In this document: positions 16,909 through 25,613 of the stretch, piece after piece
How the letters are laid out: each line of letters begins with the position of its first letter
Numbering within the stretch: the first letter of the stretch is position 1
Origin: Pseudobdellovibrionaceae bacterium
Lineage (GTDB): Bacteria; Bdellovibrionota; Bdellovibrionia; Bdellovibrionales; Bdellovibrionaceae
Assembly: GCA_030158485.1 (NCBI GenBank)
Contig: JAOASS010000013.1
Coordinates: 111,400 to 150,682, forward strand
Length of the DNA: 39,283 nucleotides
Reading direction: 5' to 3'
Position numbers and translations under genes: made by a program
The notes under the pieces: model-generated
Database searches by the model: none
Seen by the model: the letters and a program-made list of their open reading frames with translations, nothing else
What the model was told of the DNA's origin: nothing

Positions 16909-17475
16909 CTATTTGAGCCAATCATCAACGATTTTCTTAAAAATAGCATAGGACTTTTCAAAATCATCATTTACAATTTTCACGTCAAAAGTCGAGCTTT
17001 CTGCCATTTCACTTTCAGCATTGGCCATTCGAACTTCAATATCATGGGGAACTTTCCCATCTCGCTTTTCAATTCTTCGACGCAGCTCGTCAATGCTCGG
17101 CGGGAGGATAAAGATGGTTTTTGCGTCAGGAAACTTATTCTTGAATGTCTTGGCCCCTTGAACATCGACATCCATGATAACGCACTTTTCTTGTTTCCAA
17201 GCTTCCTCAATTTGATAATGAGGTGTCCCGTAAAGACTCGTATGAACATTTGCCCATTCAATAAAAAAATGGGCTCTGATTTTTTCTTCGAATTCTTCTT
17301 TCGAAACAAAGTAATAAGGATGACCTTGAGTTTCGCCTTTGCGAATTCCACGAGTTGTGTAAGTAATTGTATCGACTAACCGAAGATCTTCTTTACAAAT
17401 ACGGTCCACAAAGCTGGATTTTCCGGCTCCGCTGGGTGCAGCTAAAATAATCATTCGAGTTCGCTGGCTATTCAA
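16909..17475 (-). CDS. gmk: Guanylate kinase
   Basis: 188 residues. The P-loop APSGAGKSS (about 13-21) binds ATP and phosphorylates GMP to GDP. TYTTRGIRKGETQGHPYYFV is the GMP-binding region and VDVQGAKTFK the later nucleotide motif. The start is a TTG overlapping the end of yicC by 8 bases; an internal ATG at 17454 is the alternative and would still keep the P-loop. Part of the yicC-gmk-rpoZ-rel block. Confidence 0.94.
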   Translation of the reverse strand: MNSQRTRMIILAAPSGAGKSSFVDRICKEDLRLVDTITYTTRGIRKGETQGHPYYFVSKEEFEEKIRAHFFIEWANVHTSLYGTPHYQIEEAWKQEKCVIMDVDVQGAKTFKNKFPDAKTIFILPPSIDELRRRIEKRDGKVPHDIEVRMANAESEMAESSTFDVKIVNDDFEKSYAIFKKIVDDWLK

Positions 17476-18346
17476 TGTTTTGAACCTGTTCTCGTAATCG
17501 TTCGATAATTGTTTTTCCTTCTACCACAGCTTGTGTGATTGAGGAAACCTGAGATTTAGATCCAATCGTATTCATTTCACGGTGTAATTCCTGAATGTAA
17601 AAATCAAGCTTCTTACCTTCTGCATCCGAACTTGATAAAAGTTTTTGAACATTTTTAATGTGCTCAGCAAGACGAACTATTTCTTCATTCACATCGGCTT
17701 TTTCAAGTTGAATCAAAACCTCTTGCGAAAGACGCTGCGGGTCAATTTCCATTCCCTTGAGCCTTGAACGCATTCGAAGTTCAAATTTTTGCTGAAGCTC
17801 ACTGTCAGCAGATGAGCGAAGCTTTTGAACTTGGCTCACTGTCGAATCAAGTAGCTTCAAAGTTCGATCTAAATCTTTTTTTAAGAAAAGACCTTCCCGA
17901 TGTCGTTCACTGTCACAAGCTTTGAGACACTTTTCAAAAGTGCGAAAAATGAAGTTTTTTTCCTGAGTCTCAATTTCACTGCCCAGATCCCGAGTGATCA
18001 CATCAGGCCAGTGAGCAACAGTTTCAGGACGAAAATTTTGCGGAACTTTCATTTGATCAGCAATTTCTTTTAGAATCTTCACATAACGCTGAGCCAAAGG
18101 TTTGTTGAGTTTGATACTCATCGCCATTGATTGAGCAGATACTTTTCGGGAAATAAAAATATCAACTGTTCCCCGCTTAATATGATTCTGCAGACGTTTT
18201 TTAAGATCAGGTTCAAGGCTTAAGTACTCTTTAGGTAAATGAAATCGTGGTTCTAAGAAACGACCGTTGACACAACGAATGGAAATTTCAAGCTGTAATT
18301 GGGAAGTGTGGCTTCGAGCCGTGCCATAACCTGTCATGCTTTTCAT
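17468..18346 (-). CDS. yicC: YicC family endoribonuclease-like protein
   Basis: 292 residues starting MKSMTGYG, the invariant YicC N-terminus, followed by the YicC-like N domain and the C-terminal domain with ELHREMNTIGSKS near the end. The family is linked to RNA decay, with reported endoribonuclease activity in E. coli and B. subtilis. It is immediately upstream of gmk in many bacteria, as here, with an 8-base overlap. No unusual features. Confidence 0.93.
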   Translation of the reverse strand: MKSMTGYGTARSHTSQLQLEISIRCVNGRFLEPRFHLPKEYLSLEPDLKKRLQNHIKRGTVDIFISRKVSAQSMAMSIKLNKPLAQRYVKILKEIADQMKVPQNFRPETVAHWPDVITRDLGSEIETQEKNFIFRTFEKCLKACDSERHREGLFLKKDLDRTLKLLDSTVSQVQKLRSSADSELQQKFELRMRSRLKGMEIDPQRLSQEVLIQLEKADVNEEIVRLAEHIKNVQKLLSSSDAEGKKLDFYIQELHREMNTIGSKSQVSSITQAVVEGKTIIERLREQVQNIE

Positions 18347-18398
18347 TCTCAGAAGTTACCTGGGGTTCCTGCGGAAAGCAAGGTGCCTCAGAACAGTC

Positions 18399-19271
18399 TT
18401 ATGGTTTTTGCATCCACTGAATATCTGAATCTCTTTGAAACCAAGTTCTTTGTTTCTTCGCCAACTGCCGAGTTGCGATCACAATTTGCTCCTCTAATCG
18501 GTTTCGTGGAAGCTCTCCTTTTAAAAACTGAACGACTTCTCTATAGCCAACAGATTTAAGTGGAGTCCAATTTCCAAACCCTCTTTTAAGCAAATCTTGA
18601 GTTTCATCAATTAAACCGTTTTCAAGCATTCTTCTTGTGCGAATTCTAATTCTTTCTTCAAGGACTGAGCTATCCCACTTCAAACCTATTTTCTTGATGT
18701 TTCCCTGAAGCCCTTTCGTTTCTTTTTTTTCTGCCAGTAATTTCGTGATTTTTTTTCCAGGATTACTACGCAGAATCTGTACTGCTCGCATAATTCGATA
18801 TCGATCGTGAAGGTGAAGCTTTGCCGCATATTCCGAATCAGCCTTAATCACTTCTTGAAGCAGCTGACTTATGCCAAGATCAGAACTTCCTTCTTTTTCG
18901 ATTTGAGTTTTCAACTCAAGCGAAGGTTGCTCAATTTCGTAAAGCCCTTTTTCAAGGGCTAAAAAGTAAAAACCTGTGCCCCCTACAACATAAATTGGGA
19001 CGGATTCAGGAATTTTTGCCATTTCATTAAAAAAAATTTTACGGTAACCCGCTGAAGTGATTTCTTCCGGGTATTGAATTTGATCTAGTAAATAATGAGG
19101 AATTTTTTTTCGATCTTCTGCCGACGGCTTCGCAGCCCCAATATTGACTTCCTGGTAAAGCTGAATGGAATCACAATTAAAAATGACGCCGTTGTTTTTA
19201 AAAGCTTCTTCCATAGCCCATTCGGATTTACCCGATGCAGTCGGACCTAATACAAAAAAGAAATTTCTCAT
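18399..19271 (-). CDS. miaA: tRNA dimethylallyltransferase MiaA
   Basis: 290 residues. The P-loop GPTASGKS (9-16) is followed by the substrate motif CDSIQLYQEVNIGAAKP and by VVGGTGFYF, both diagnostic of MiaA. It transfers a dimethylallyl group to A37 of tRNAs that read UNN codons. It is linked to mutL, as in enterobacteria, and starts 3 bases after the mutL stop. Slightly short at the C-terminus but all the core motifs are present. Confidence 0.95.
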   Translation of the reverse strand: MRNFFFVLGPTASGKSEWAMEEAFKNNGVIFNCDSIQLYQEVNIGAAKPSAEDRKKIPHYLLDQIQYPEEITSAGYRKIFFNEMAKIPESVPIYVVGGTGFYFLALEKGLYEIEQPSLELKTQIEKEGSSDLGISQLLQEVIKADSEYAAKLHLHDRYRIMRAVQILRSNPGKKITKLLAEKKETKGLQGNIKKIGLKWDSSVLEERIRIRTRRMLENGLIDETQDLLKRGFGNWTPLKSVGYREVVQFLKGELPRNRLEEQIVIATRQLAKKQRTWFQRDSDIQWMQKP

Positions 19272-19274
19272 GAA

Positions 19275-21059
19275 TTAAACTCGTCGACCAAAATCTTTTT
19301 CAAGTTTATCAAAAGTCCACTCCAGACTGACGGGACGACCATGAGGACAAAAACTTGAAAGCGGAAATTCATCCATTTGCTCGAGCAGTGACTTCATTTC
19401 GGCTATACTGAGAGCTTGCCCTGCTCTGATGACGGAATGGCAAGCCAGTGTCGCACAAATATCAACAACTTTTTTCTCGAATTGAAAGCTTCCCCCTTTA
19501 TCTAAAACTTCGTCGGCCATTTTTTCCAAAATTTCTGCAAACACGCTATCTTTAACAAAAGCTGGGGCCGATTTAATACCGATTGTTGACGGTCCTAATC
19601 TTTCAATGGTGACTCCCAGTTTTTGAAATGATTCGTTCAACTGAAATATAACCTCGGCTTGTGCCATCGTTAAATCTATCGCCAATGGAAATAAAAAATC
19701 TTGTATTTCAATCTTGCCACCGGCCCAGGATTTCATCAGACGCTCAAAAGCGACTCGTTCGTGAGCTGCATGCTGATCGATTAAAACAACTTTGGATTCA
19801 TCTTGGGTGACGATGTAAGTTAAACCCACTTGTCCCATCACTTGTAACCTGGACCAAACCCCTGTCTGAATTGGGGTCTTCTCTTTTGTTTCAGACAAAG
19901 AAGATGCGTAAGATAATGTTCGAGCTTCCTCTACGCGAGCGGGAATATTCCACTCTGAATTTTTTTGCCTGTAAGTCGTCACCTGAAAAGCTTGATCATC
20001 AAACTTGAGAGCCTGATGAGGTGCCTGAAAATGAACTGGAGTCGGACTTGCCTGAGCGACGACTGATGCGGGGGACTTAAGCCAAGGCCCTTTTTCTAAT
20101 TCTGATCTCAACGTGTGATGAACAAAACGGAAAGCTTGCGATGAGTCCATAAACTTAACCTGAGACTTAGTCGGATGAATATTCACATCCACTTGATCTT
20201 CAGGCACTTTTAATTTCAAAACGCCGATTGGATATTCTCCATGCATCAATAGACTTCTATAAGCATCCATTAAAGCAGCTTGAAGAGCTCGATCCTGAAC
20301 ATGACGATCTTGAACAAAAATCCAAATATTTTTAGAAGTCTTGGCCACTTGATCCGGAGCCGTAAAATGAACTTCAACATTCCAACCGTCAGAAGTTTTT
20401 TCTTGTGCTGTGTAGAGGGGACCTATTTCAAGAACTTGTTGAGTTCTTTGAATTTGAGTTGAGACAGGTGAATACATCAAAATGAGTTTATCGTTTTCAA
20501 AGTAACGAAATTCAACTTGAGCACGAGTCAATGCCATGGCTTTGATTACATTCTTAATTGCTTGATGTTCTGCCGATTCAGATTTTAAAAATTTAAGTCG
20601 CGCTGGCACATTATCAAATAAATTTTCAACAATAATCCGAGTCCCAAAATCAGAGCTTACTTGATCAATAAGAGATTTTTTTCCAAAATCAGACTTAATT
20701 TGGCTAGCCTGTTCGTCACCTGAAGTGCGAGAAATCAAAGTCAATCGACTGACGGCAGCTAGGCTGGCTAAAGCTTCACCGCGAAATCCGTAAGTTTTGA
20801 GTTTCCATAAATCATCAGACTGACGAATTTTGCTTGTAGCAAATCGATCTAAAGCTAAGCTCAGTTGATTTGACTGAATCCCTTGTCCGTTATCCTGTAT
20901 TTCAACAAAACGACCACCATTTTTGACTTTCACAGTAATTTGAGTCGAATGCGCATCCAGACTGTTTTCGACAAGCTCTTTCACCATATGAGCGGGTCGT
21001 TCAACGACTTCACCAGCTGCTATTTGATCTCGAACTTCGGCGGGTAGTAATTCAATCAT
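19275..21059 (-). CDS. mutL: DNA mismatch repair protein MutL, endonuclease type
   Basis: About 594 residues. The N-terminal GHKL ATPase has E28 in VKELVENSLDA, DNGQGI (56-61) and GFRGEAL (91-97). The C-terminal domain has DQHAAHERVAFE (428-439), matching the DQHA(X)2E(X)4E metal site of MutL homologues that nick DNA, plus ACHSVIRAG and CPHGRP. This marks a MutH-independent mismatch repair system. I chose ATG 21059, which gives the standard MIELLPAEVRDQIAAGEVVE start; a TTG at 21095 would add 12 atypical residues. First gene of the mutL-miaA block. Confidence 0.95.
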   Translation of the reverse strand: MIELLPAEVRDQIAAGEVVERPAHMVKELVENSLDAHSTQITVKVKNGGRFVEIQDNGQGIQSNQLSLALDRFATSKIRQSDDLWKLKTYGFRGEALASLAAVSRLTLISRTSGDEQASQIKSDFGKKSLIDQVSSDFGTRIIVENLFDNVPARLKFLKSESAEHQAIKNVIKAMALTRAQVEFRYFENDKLILMYSPVSTQIQRTQQVLEIGPLYTAQEKTSDGWNVEVHFTAPDQVAKTSKNIWIFVQDRHVQDRALQAALMDAYRSLLMHGEYPIGVLKLKVPEDQVDVNIHPTKSQVKFMDSSQAFRFVHHTLRSELEKGPWLKSPASVVAQASPTPVHFQAPHQALKFDDQAFQVTTYRQKNSEWNIPARVEEARTLSYASSLSETKEKTPIQTGVWSRLQVMGQVGLTYIVTQDESKVVLIDQHAAHERVAFERLMKSWAGGKIEIQDFLFPLAIDLTMAQAEVIFQLNESFQKLGVTIERLGPSTIGIKSAPAFVKDSVFAEILEKMADEVLDKGGSFQFEKKVVDICATLACHSVIRAGQALSIAEMKSLLEQMDEFPLSSFCPHGRPVSLEWTFDKLEKDFGRRV

Positions 21060-21138
21060 TTGTTCAGAGTTACAGCAGGCCTTGAAATGTGTCAAAAATG
21101 AAGTCTTTGAAGTATAAAAAACAGCAACGCGTTAACCT

Positions 21139-21987
21139 TTAGTAAGGCCAATTCAAACCTATCGAAATACCTGATGTTGAAATCTTTTCCCAATAATATT
21201 GATAAAAAATCTGAGTTGAAATCGGGCCTAATCGGTAACTTAAACCAATCGGTATAACAAGACCTATCGTCAAATCTTCTAAAGTAAATTTTTTTTCATT
21301 ACCCGCTTCAATCACACGTGATTCAAAATGTGAAAATGTGGACGCGATACCCATTCCATAGTGAAAAAGAAAGTTTTGGCCTAACGGATTTGCCGAAACA
21401 AAAGAAATTTGCCCTTTTAAAATCCAACCGCTTGCTGGTGCCGATGTGATTTTCTGATAATAATCTGGAACCTGAAAAGTCGCCATGATTCGAGAATCAA
21501 AATAAAAAGGTCCTTCGACTAACGTATCAAATCCAGTCCAGTTCCAACCCCAAAAAGACAAATTGTCTTTTCGAGTTTGACCTAAAGTTTTTTCTTTCCA
21601 ATCAAGATTTTGAACGAATAAGCCCTGATAACGTAAAATCGCAAAAGTATTTTGAACTCTTTTTTCAGATGTGTAGGACTCCAAAGGTCTTTCAACTTCA
21701 GCTTTCTCTTTTTTAATTTCAGAAAGTGTATTCACAGCGCCCGCTTTAATATCAACAGACGAAATCCAACCAAATTGATTGTTTTTCATTTTCACTTTAT
21801 AAAACGGGCCCACGGGCTTGTTCGCCATCTGAAACCGATCACCACGTTTTGCTGTCGCGATGACATTTGCATCAAAATCTGCTTTTAAATAAATATAAGT
21901 TTCAGAGACAACGACTGTCCCTAGCTGCGCACCGAAAACATTTAAACTGAATAGGAAAATAAGATTAAGAACGAATTTGCCAAACAC
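21139..21987 (-). CDS. Exported SH3-like and beta-barrel protein, unknown
   Basis: 282 residues with a signal peptide ending near FGA (about residue 19). A bacterial SH3-like domain (about 20-80) follows, shown by VVVSETYIYLKADFDANVIA and FYKVKMKNNQFGWISS. A Lys/Glu-rich linker leads to a C-terminal half of amphipathic strands ending GLNWPY with a terminal aromatic residue, suggesting an outer-membrane or periplasmic beta structure. SH3b domains often bind peptidoglycan. It starts at GTG inside the last 23 bases of the glycosyltransferase, with AGAGG upstream, so it is probably coupled to it. Function unknown. Confidence 0.75.
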   Translation of the reverse strand: MFGKFVLNLIFLFSLNVFGAQLGTVVVSETYIYLKADFDANVIATAKRGDRFQMANKPVGPFYKVKMKNNQFGWISSVDIKAGAVNTLSEIKKEKAEVERPLESYTSEKRVQNTFAILRYQGLFVQNLDWKEKTLGQTRKDNLSFWGWNWTGFDTLVEGPFYFDSRIMATFQVPDYYQKITSAPASGWILKGQISFVSANPLGQNFLFHYGMGIASTFSHFESRVIEAGNEKKFTLEDLTIGLVIPIGLSYRLGPISTQIFYQYYWEKISTSGISIGLNWPY

Positions 21988-22657
21988 GGTAGAAGGCCTC
22001 TAAAACAATTTGACTGTTCATTTTACTTTGTCCCACTAATCGATCCGCAAAAATAATCGGCACTTCTTGATACTGAAAACCTTTTCTACATGCTTTGTAT
22101 TTTAATTCGATTTGAAAGCTGTAACCATTCGAGCGAATAGTCGGTAAATCAATATCCCTTAGGACTTTGGCTTTCCAACCATTGAAACCGCCTGTCCAAT
22201 CTCGAATGGGGAAGCCTAAAATCAATCTGGAATAAAAACTGCCCCCACGAGACACTATTTTTCTAAGCCTCGTCCAATTCACAGTCGAGCCCCCCTTAAC
22301 GTAGCGAGAGCCAATCACAAAATCATTATTTTTACTTGCTTTTAATAAAGACGAAAGATCTTCTGGTCGATGGGAAAAATCGGCATCCATTTCAACAATA
22401 AATTCAAAACCATGATCAAGTGCCCAATTAAAACCAGCGATATAAGCACGGCCCAAACCCTCTTTTCCTGCACGAGAAAGAAGATGCAATTGTGGATATT
22501 TTTCTTGCATATCACGCACCACCTGAGCTGTACCGTCTGGCGAATTATCATCAACAACTAAAATATTGATTTCTTTTTCTTGGCGAAAAAGTGCCGGTAC
22601 GAGTTCGGCAATATTTTCTTTTTCATTAAAAGTGGGCACAATAACGATTGATTTCAT
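21965..22657 (-). CDS. GT2 glycosyltransferase, polyprenol-phosphate mannosyltransferase-like
   Basis: About 230 residues in a GT-A fold. MKSIVIVPTFNEKENI is the nucleotide-binding start, DDNSPDGTA the first acidic motif and MDADFSHRPED the metal-binding DXD region. GSRYVKGG and the RDWTGGFNGW segment are typical of dolichol/polyprenol-phosphate mannose synthases. It would move a sugar from a nucleotide donor to polyprenyl phosphate at the inner face of the membrane. No C-terminal membrane helix is present, as in the soluble DPM1 type. I chose ATG 22657; a TTG at 22693 would add 12 residues. Confidence 0.88.
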   Translation of the reverse strand: MKSIVIVPTFNEKENIAELVPALFRQEKEINILVVDDNSPDGTAQVVRDMQEKYPQLHLLSRAGKEGLGRAYIAGFNWALDHGFEFIVEMDADFSHRPEDLSSLLKASKNNDFVIGSRYVKGGSTVNWTRLRKIVSRGGSFYSRLILGFPIRDWTGGFNGWKAKVLRDIDLPTIRSNGYSFQIELKYKACRKGFQYQEVPIIFADRLVGQSKMNSQIVLEAFYRVWQIRS

Positions 22658-22749
22658 CGAACCAAAATACCCTTGAGCCTTATGCTTCAGCAATTAAAAT
22701 CGGCTGTTTGACAATGAAAGATTAAGAAGTAAGCCGCAGAGTTTAATCT

Positions 22750-23166
22750 TTAGATCTTGAGCGAAACATTTTTCTTTTCAACTGGCAGAGGCCTTGTCGG
22801 CAAATTAAGTGGTCGACGCAAAAGAGCGATGGGGTCAAGGGCCCGTCGATCCATATATTCCGTCACCATTTCGGCTGCTTTTTTAGGGTTTTTCACATAA
22901 ACAACAGGGTCAAAACCACAACTTCGACAAACCATGTGAACACGCCAGCGAATCTTAATAAAAGCTTCTGCGATCATGACGGCTACAACAAAAAAAAGGA
23001 GACTCTTCGGATTCCAGGTTCTCCAAATTAAAAAACTCAATGCACTTGATAGCAAAAAGCTCCAGAATAAATGTCGACTCCGAACGGATTTTTCCGCATA
23101 GACAGTTCGTGGACTTTTACAAAAAGCGCAGTAGCATGATCTTTTCACTCTTTTTAAGTTTGGCAC
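22750..23166 (-). CDS. Small zinc-ribbon membrane protein, unknown
   Basis: 138 residues. Two CxxC pairs (CAFC near residue 13 and CRSC near 80) look like a zinc ribbon split by a hairpin of two membrane helices (about 32-50 and 55-70). The C-terminal tail is basic and Pro-rich. I recognise no named family. The start is GTG 23166, with GTG 23148 possible. It is divergent from the exported protein at 23231, with only 64 bases between them that must hold both promoters. Confidence 0.65.
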   Translation of the reverse strand: MPNLKRVKRSCYCAFCKSPRTVYAEKSVRSRHLFWSFLLSSALSFLIWRTWNPKSLLFFVVAVMIAEAFIKIRWRVHMVCRSCGFDPVVYVKNPKKAAEMVTEYMDRRALDPIALLRRPLNLPTRPLPVEKKNVSLKI

Positions 23167-23194
23167 ATTCCGGTCCAGACTCCAAGATCCAGAC

Positions 23195-23224
23195 TTGGGT
23201 TTATCTTGTTTTCAGCTTTATAAT
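23195..23224 (+). promoter_or_regulatory. Promoter with consensus -10, leaderless geometry
   Basis: TTGGGT (23195-23200), an 18-base spacer, and a perfect TATAAT (23219-23224). The ATG at 23231 follows after six bases, so the transcript would begin at or beside the start codon. No ribosome site precedes that ATG. Confidence 0.6.
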
Positions 23225-23230
23225 CAATTT

Positions 23231-23869
23231 ATGAGAAATTTATTAATGGTCTTCCTTTTTATCAGCTGGACTCAAGCCTGGGCCCAAGGGCAATACAACC
23301 CTCAAGATCGATCTTATGAAATGACTTATGAAGATTTGGTTCAAGAGCTCTCGGCACAGAAAAAAAATGTGACGGACTCTCCAACTGAAGTCATGGGCTT
23401 TGATCGCATTCAAGCGCTCTTTGGATACTCATTTTCTGCCATGAATTTTAATCTCGCAACAAAATCAAGCTCTTTTAATATGAATGGGATTGATATCCGC
23501 GCAAATGGCCAACTCAGCCAATCAAACTGGCAGCTCGAAGGTGGTCTTAAAAATTATGCCAAAGTTTCAAATGGTGATGAGTCTGCTGAATCTCGAATCC
23601 TCACAACTTCACTTCGTAATCAAAACTATCTGAACGCCAAGCTTCTTTATGTCATTGGATTTTCAAGCTCAGTTCACTGGATTAATACTCAGGACTCTGG
23701 AAAAAGTCGTAACGAAATTGATCTCAGTTTAAATATAGTAGCCGGTGTTAGATCTCCCCTTTCCCCGCAACTATCCTGGGGAATTGATATCAACGCTTAC
23801 TCTCCAGTTTCAGGAAAAACCCTTAAGGGCGGAGTTGAAGCAGTAGTTCTTTTAAGCTCAACCCTCTAG
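23231..23869 (+). CDS. Exported protein with beta-barrel character, unknown
   Basis: About 212 residues. A clear signal peptide (MRNLLMVFLFISWTQAWA) is cut near residue 18. The mature part starts with a short linker and coiled segment, then alternating strands and many Ser/Asn/Gln residues, suggesting an outer-membrane or periplasmic beta protein. No named family is visible. I chose ATG 23231 because the signal peptide begins there. There is no Shine-Dalgarno; a consensus -10 box lies six bases upstream. Confidence 0.7.
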   Translation: MRNLLMVFLFISWTQAWAQGQYNPQDRSYEMTYEDLVQELSAQKKNVTDSPTEVMGFDRIQALFGYSFSAMNFNLATKSSSFNMNGIDIRANGQLSQSNWQLEGGLKNYAKVSNGDESAESRILTTSLRNQNYLNAKLLYVIGFSSSVHWINTQDSGKSRNEIDLSLNIVAGVRSPLSPQLSWGIDINAYSPVSGKTLKGGVEAVVLLSSTL

Positions 23870-23916
23870 TTTTTTTGTTGTCATCGGATCGGATTCAAGA
23901 CAATCTTGAATAAACT

Positions 23917-24510
23917 ATGGCTGAAACTCGCGATGTCAACACAACAAATTTTTTACTCAACTTAAAAAATGATTTTCTTTTCATCTTAGAATTTCTCAAA
24001 AATCCAATTCAAAATATTTCACACCTTCCTCATTGGACTTGGAAAAAATCTGTTCTAATCAACATTATCATTTCCGTTGCTGCGGGAACTTTGAATGGGC
24101 TGATCCCACCTAATATCTATAATATCGCATTTGGGATTATCTTCATGCCACTTATTACATTTCTATTAACACATATTTTAAGTGGATTTTTTTATTATTA
24201 TTTTCAAGTTTTTGAGAAAAGAACAGTCGACTTTTTAAACTTATTAAAAATGGTTGTTTTAGCGAATGTGCCTTTTTTGATTCTTCACAGCCTGACAAGT
24301 TTGCTGCCGCCCCTGACGCTGATTGGGCTTGCGTTTTCGGCGCTGCTTTTGATTGTCGGCCTGACTGAAAGTTTTTCACTTGATCGGAAGCGAGCCATTA
24401 AGTTGGTCAGCGTTCTTTATGTGATGGTCTTTGTTGTTTGGCTTTGGGAAAAAATAGACACCCGAAAACTGAGCCGAACTTTTTCTGCGCCTTATGAACA
24501 AATTCAGTAA
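23917..24510 (+). CDS. Yip1-like multi-pass membrane protein
   Basis: 197 residues with about five hydrophobic segments (near 47-70, 73-97, 110-135, 137-153 and 160-178). A cytoplasmic N-terminus contains LEFLKNPIQNISHLPHW, which resembles the opening of Yip1-domain proteins. The bacterial Yip1 family is of unknown function. The last residues are soluble and basic. It is a separate gene 47 bases after its neighbour and converges on flagellin across the structured gap. Confidence 0.65.
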   Translation: MAETRDVNTTNFLLNLKNDFLFILEFLKNPIQNISHLPHWTWKKSVLINIIISVAAGTLNGLIPPNIYNIAFGIIFMPLITFLLTHILSGFFYYYFQVFEKRTVDFLNLLKMVVLANVPFLILHSLTSLLPPLTLIGLAFSALLLIVGLTESFSLDRKRAIKLVSVLYVMVFVVWLWEKIDTRKLSRTFSAPYEQIQ

Positions 24511-24530
24511 AAAATAAACCTTGATCCTGA

Positions 24531-24650
24531 CTAAATAAAAATTTTGTTCGAATCCTCTTTATCCATTTTCCTAAGTTCGAGGACCCAGACCTGCACTGAT
24601 CTGAGCCCTCACGGATTGGATAGTTACGGATCACGAACAATTCATTTTTA
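24531..24650. other. Long multi-stem structured element between convergent genes
   Basis: The outer stem pairs TTGTTCG (24544-24550) with CGAACAA (24634-24640) and continues as ATCC (24552-24555) with GGAT (24628-24631). A middle stem pairs TATCCA (24560-24565) with TGGATA (24617-24622). An inner stem pairs GAGG (24579-24582) with CCTC (24607-24610), and CAGA (24586-24589) with TCTG (24600-24603). T-rich or A-rich stretches flank both ends. It could be a two-way terminator, a processed RNA or a 3' stabilising structure of flagellin mRNA. No other gene lies in 24511-24663. Confidence 0.5.
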
Positions 24651-24663
24651 AATTAAAATATAA

Positions 24664-25497
24664 TTAACCAATTAGTTTCAAAGCCATCGAATTAACAGAA
24701 TTAGCTTGAGATAATGTTGCGACTCCAGACTGAAGAAGAATATTATTTCGAGTCATTTCAGAGGAAGCTTGTGCCACATCTGTATCACGAATTCGTGAAT
24801 TTGCAGCACTTAAGTTCTCATACTGATTATGTAAATTATCGACTGTTGAAGTCATGCGATTCTGAAGTGCTCCTAAATTAGAACGCATTCCATTCACATT
24901 ACTTTGAGCTTCATCAAGGACAGTGAGTGCATCTTGTGCCCCTTCTTTCGAAGAATAATCAAGATCGCTGATATCAAGACCACTCAAAGTCGCATTGTTT
25001 TCTGACGGATCCCAAGCGATGCGATTATCTTCTGCAGCTCCATAAAGGCCCACTTGAAAATCAAACGATGGGGAATCACCATTCAAAAGTTTTGTCGTAC
25101 CCCAAGTTGTGACATTGGCAATACGATCAATTTCAGATTTTAATTGCATAACTTCTTTATTTAAAAAGCCCCGCTCTTTATCTCCTACGGTATCAGAAGC
25201 TGCCTGGATCGCTAATTCACGAAGACGTGTTGAGATATTTGAAATTTCATTTAAACCACCTTCAGCAGTTTGAATCATTGAAATACCGTCATTCGCATTT
25301 CTTGCAGCTTGCATTCCTGATCTCAATTGAGATTTTAAACTCTCTGAGATCGCAAGTCCGGCAGCATCGTCCGCTGCTTTATTAATTCGGCTACCTGATG
25401 CTAACTGCGCCATACTGTTTTGAATAACACGTTGGCTGCCAATTAAGTTTCTTTGTGCATTCAGTGCCGCTACGTTTGTTGATACTCTCATTCCCAT
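24664..25497 (-). CDS. fliC: Flagellin
   Basis: 277 residues, the filament subunit. The D0/D1 N-terminus starts MRVSTNVAALNAQRNL and includes SGSRINKAADDAAGLAISE. The C-terminus has DVAQASSEMTRNNILLQSG and ends SMALKLIG. The variable middle is short (about 140-190), so the outer D2/D3 domains are nearly absent, as in the small flagellins of Bdellovibrio. I chose ATG 25497 with GGAGGA 8 bases upstream. The frame stays open to 25575 but the extra residues are not flagellin-like. It is exported by the flagellar type III apparatus. Several flagellin copies are usual in this lineage and only one is in view. Confidence 0.96.
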   Translation of the reverse strand: MGMRVSTNVAALNAQRNLIGSQRVIQNSMAQLASGSRINKAADDAAGLAISESLKSQLRSGMQAARNANDGISMIQTAEGGLNEISNISTRLRELAIQAASDTVGDKERGFLNKEVMQLKSEIDRIANVTTWGTTKLLNGDSPSFDFQVGLYGAAEDNRIAWDPSENNATLSGLDISDLDYSSKEGAQDALTVLDEAQSNVNGMRSNLGALQNRMTSTVDNLHNQYENLSAANSRIRDTDVAQASSEMTRNNILLQSGVATLSQANSVNSMALKLIG

Positions 25498-25613
25498 AAA
25501 TCTATCCTCCGCTATTGCTGTTGTGCTGTTTGTTAATCCGTTTTGTCTTTGGTCTTGGTCTGCCCAGTACTTCATCTTAAGTCGTTAGGCTTACTCAACC
25601 GCTGACCCTCTAC

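Noticed and set aside
24543-24564. tRNA T-loop-like sequence GTTCGAATCC
   Set aside because: The flanking bases do not pair into a T-stem and no acceptor or anticodon arms are found. It is better explained by the long structured element.
25498-25575. N-terminal extension of flagellin
   Set aside because: The frame is open but the strong GGAGGA and the conserved MRVSTN start place translation at 25497.
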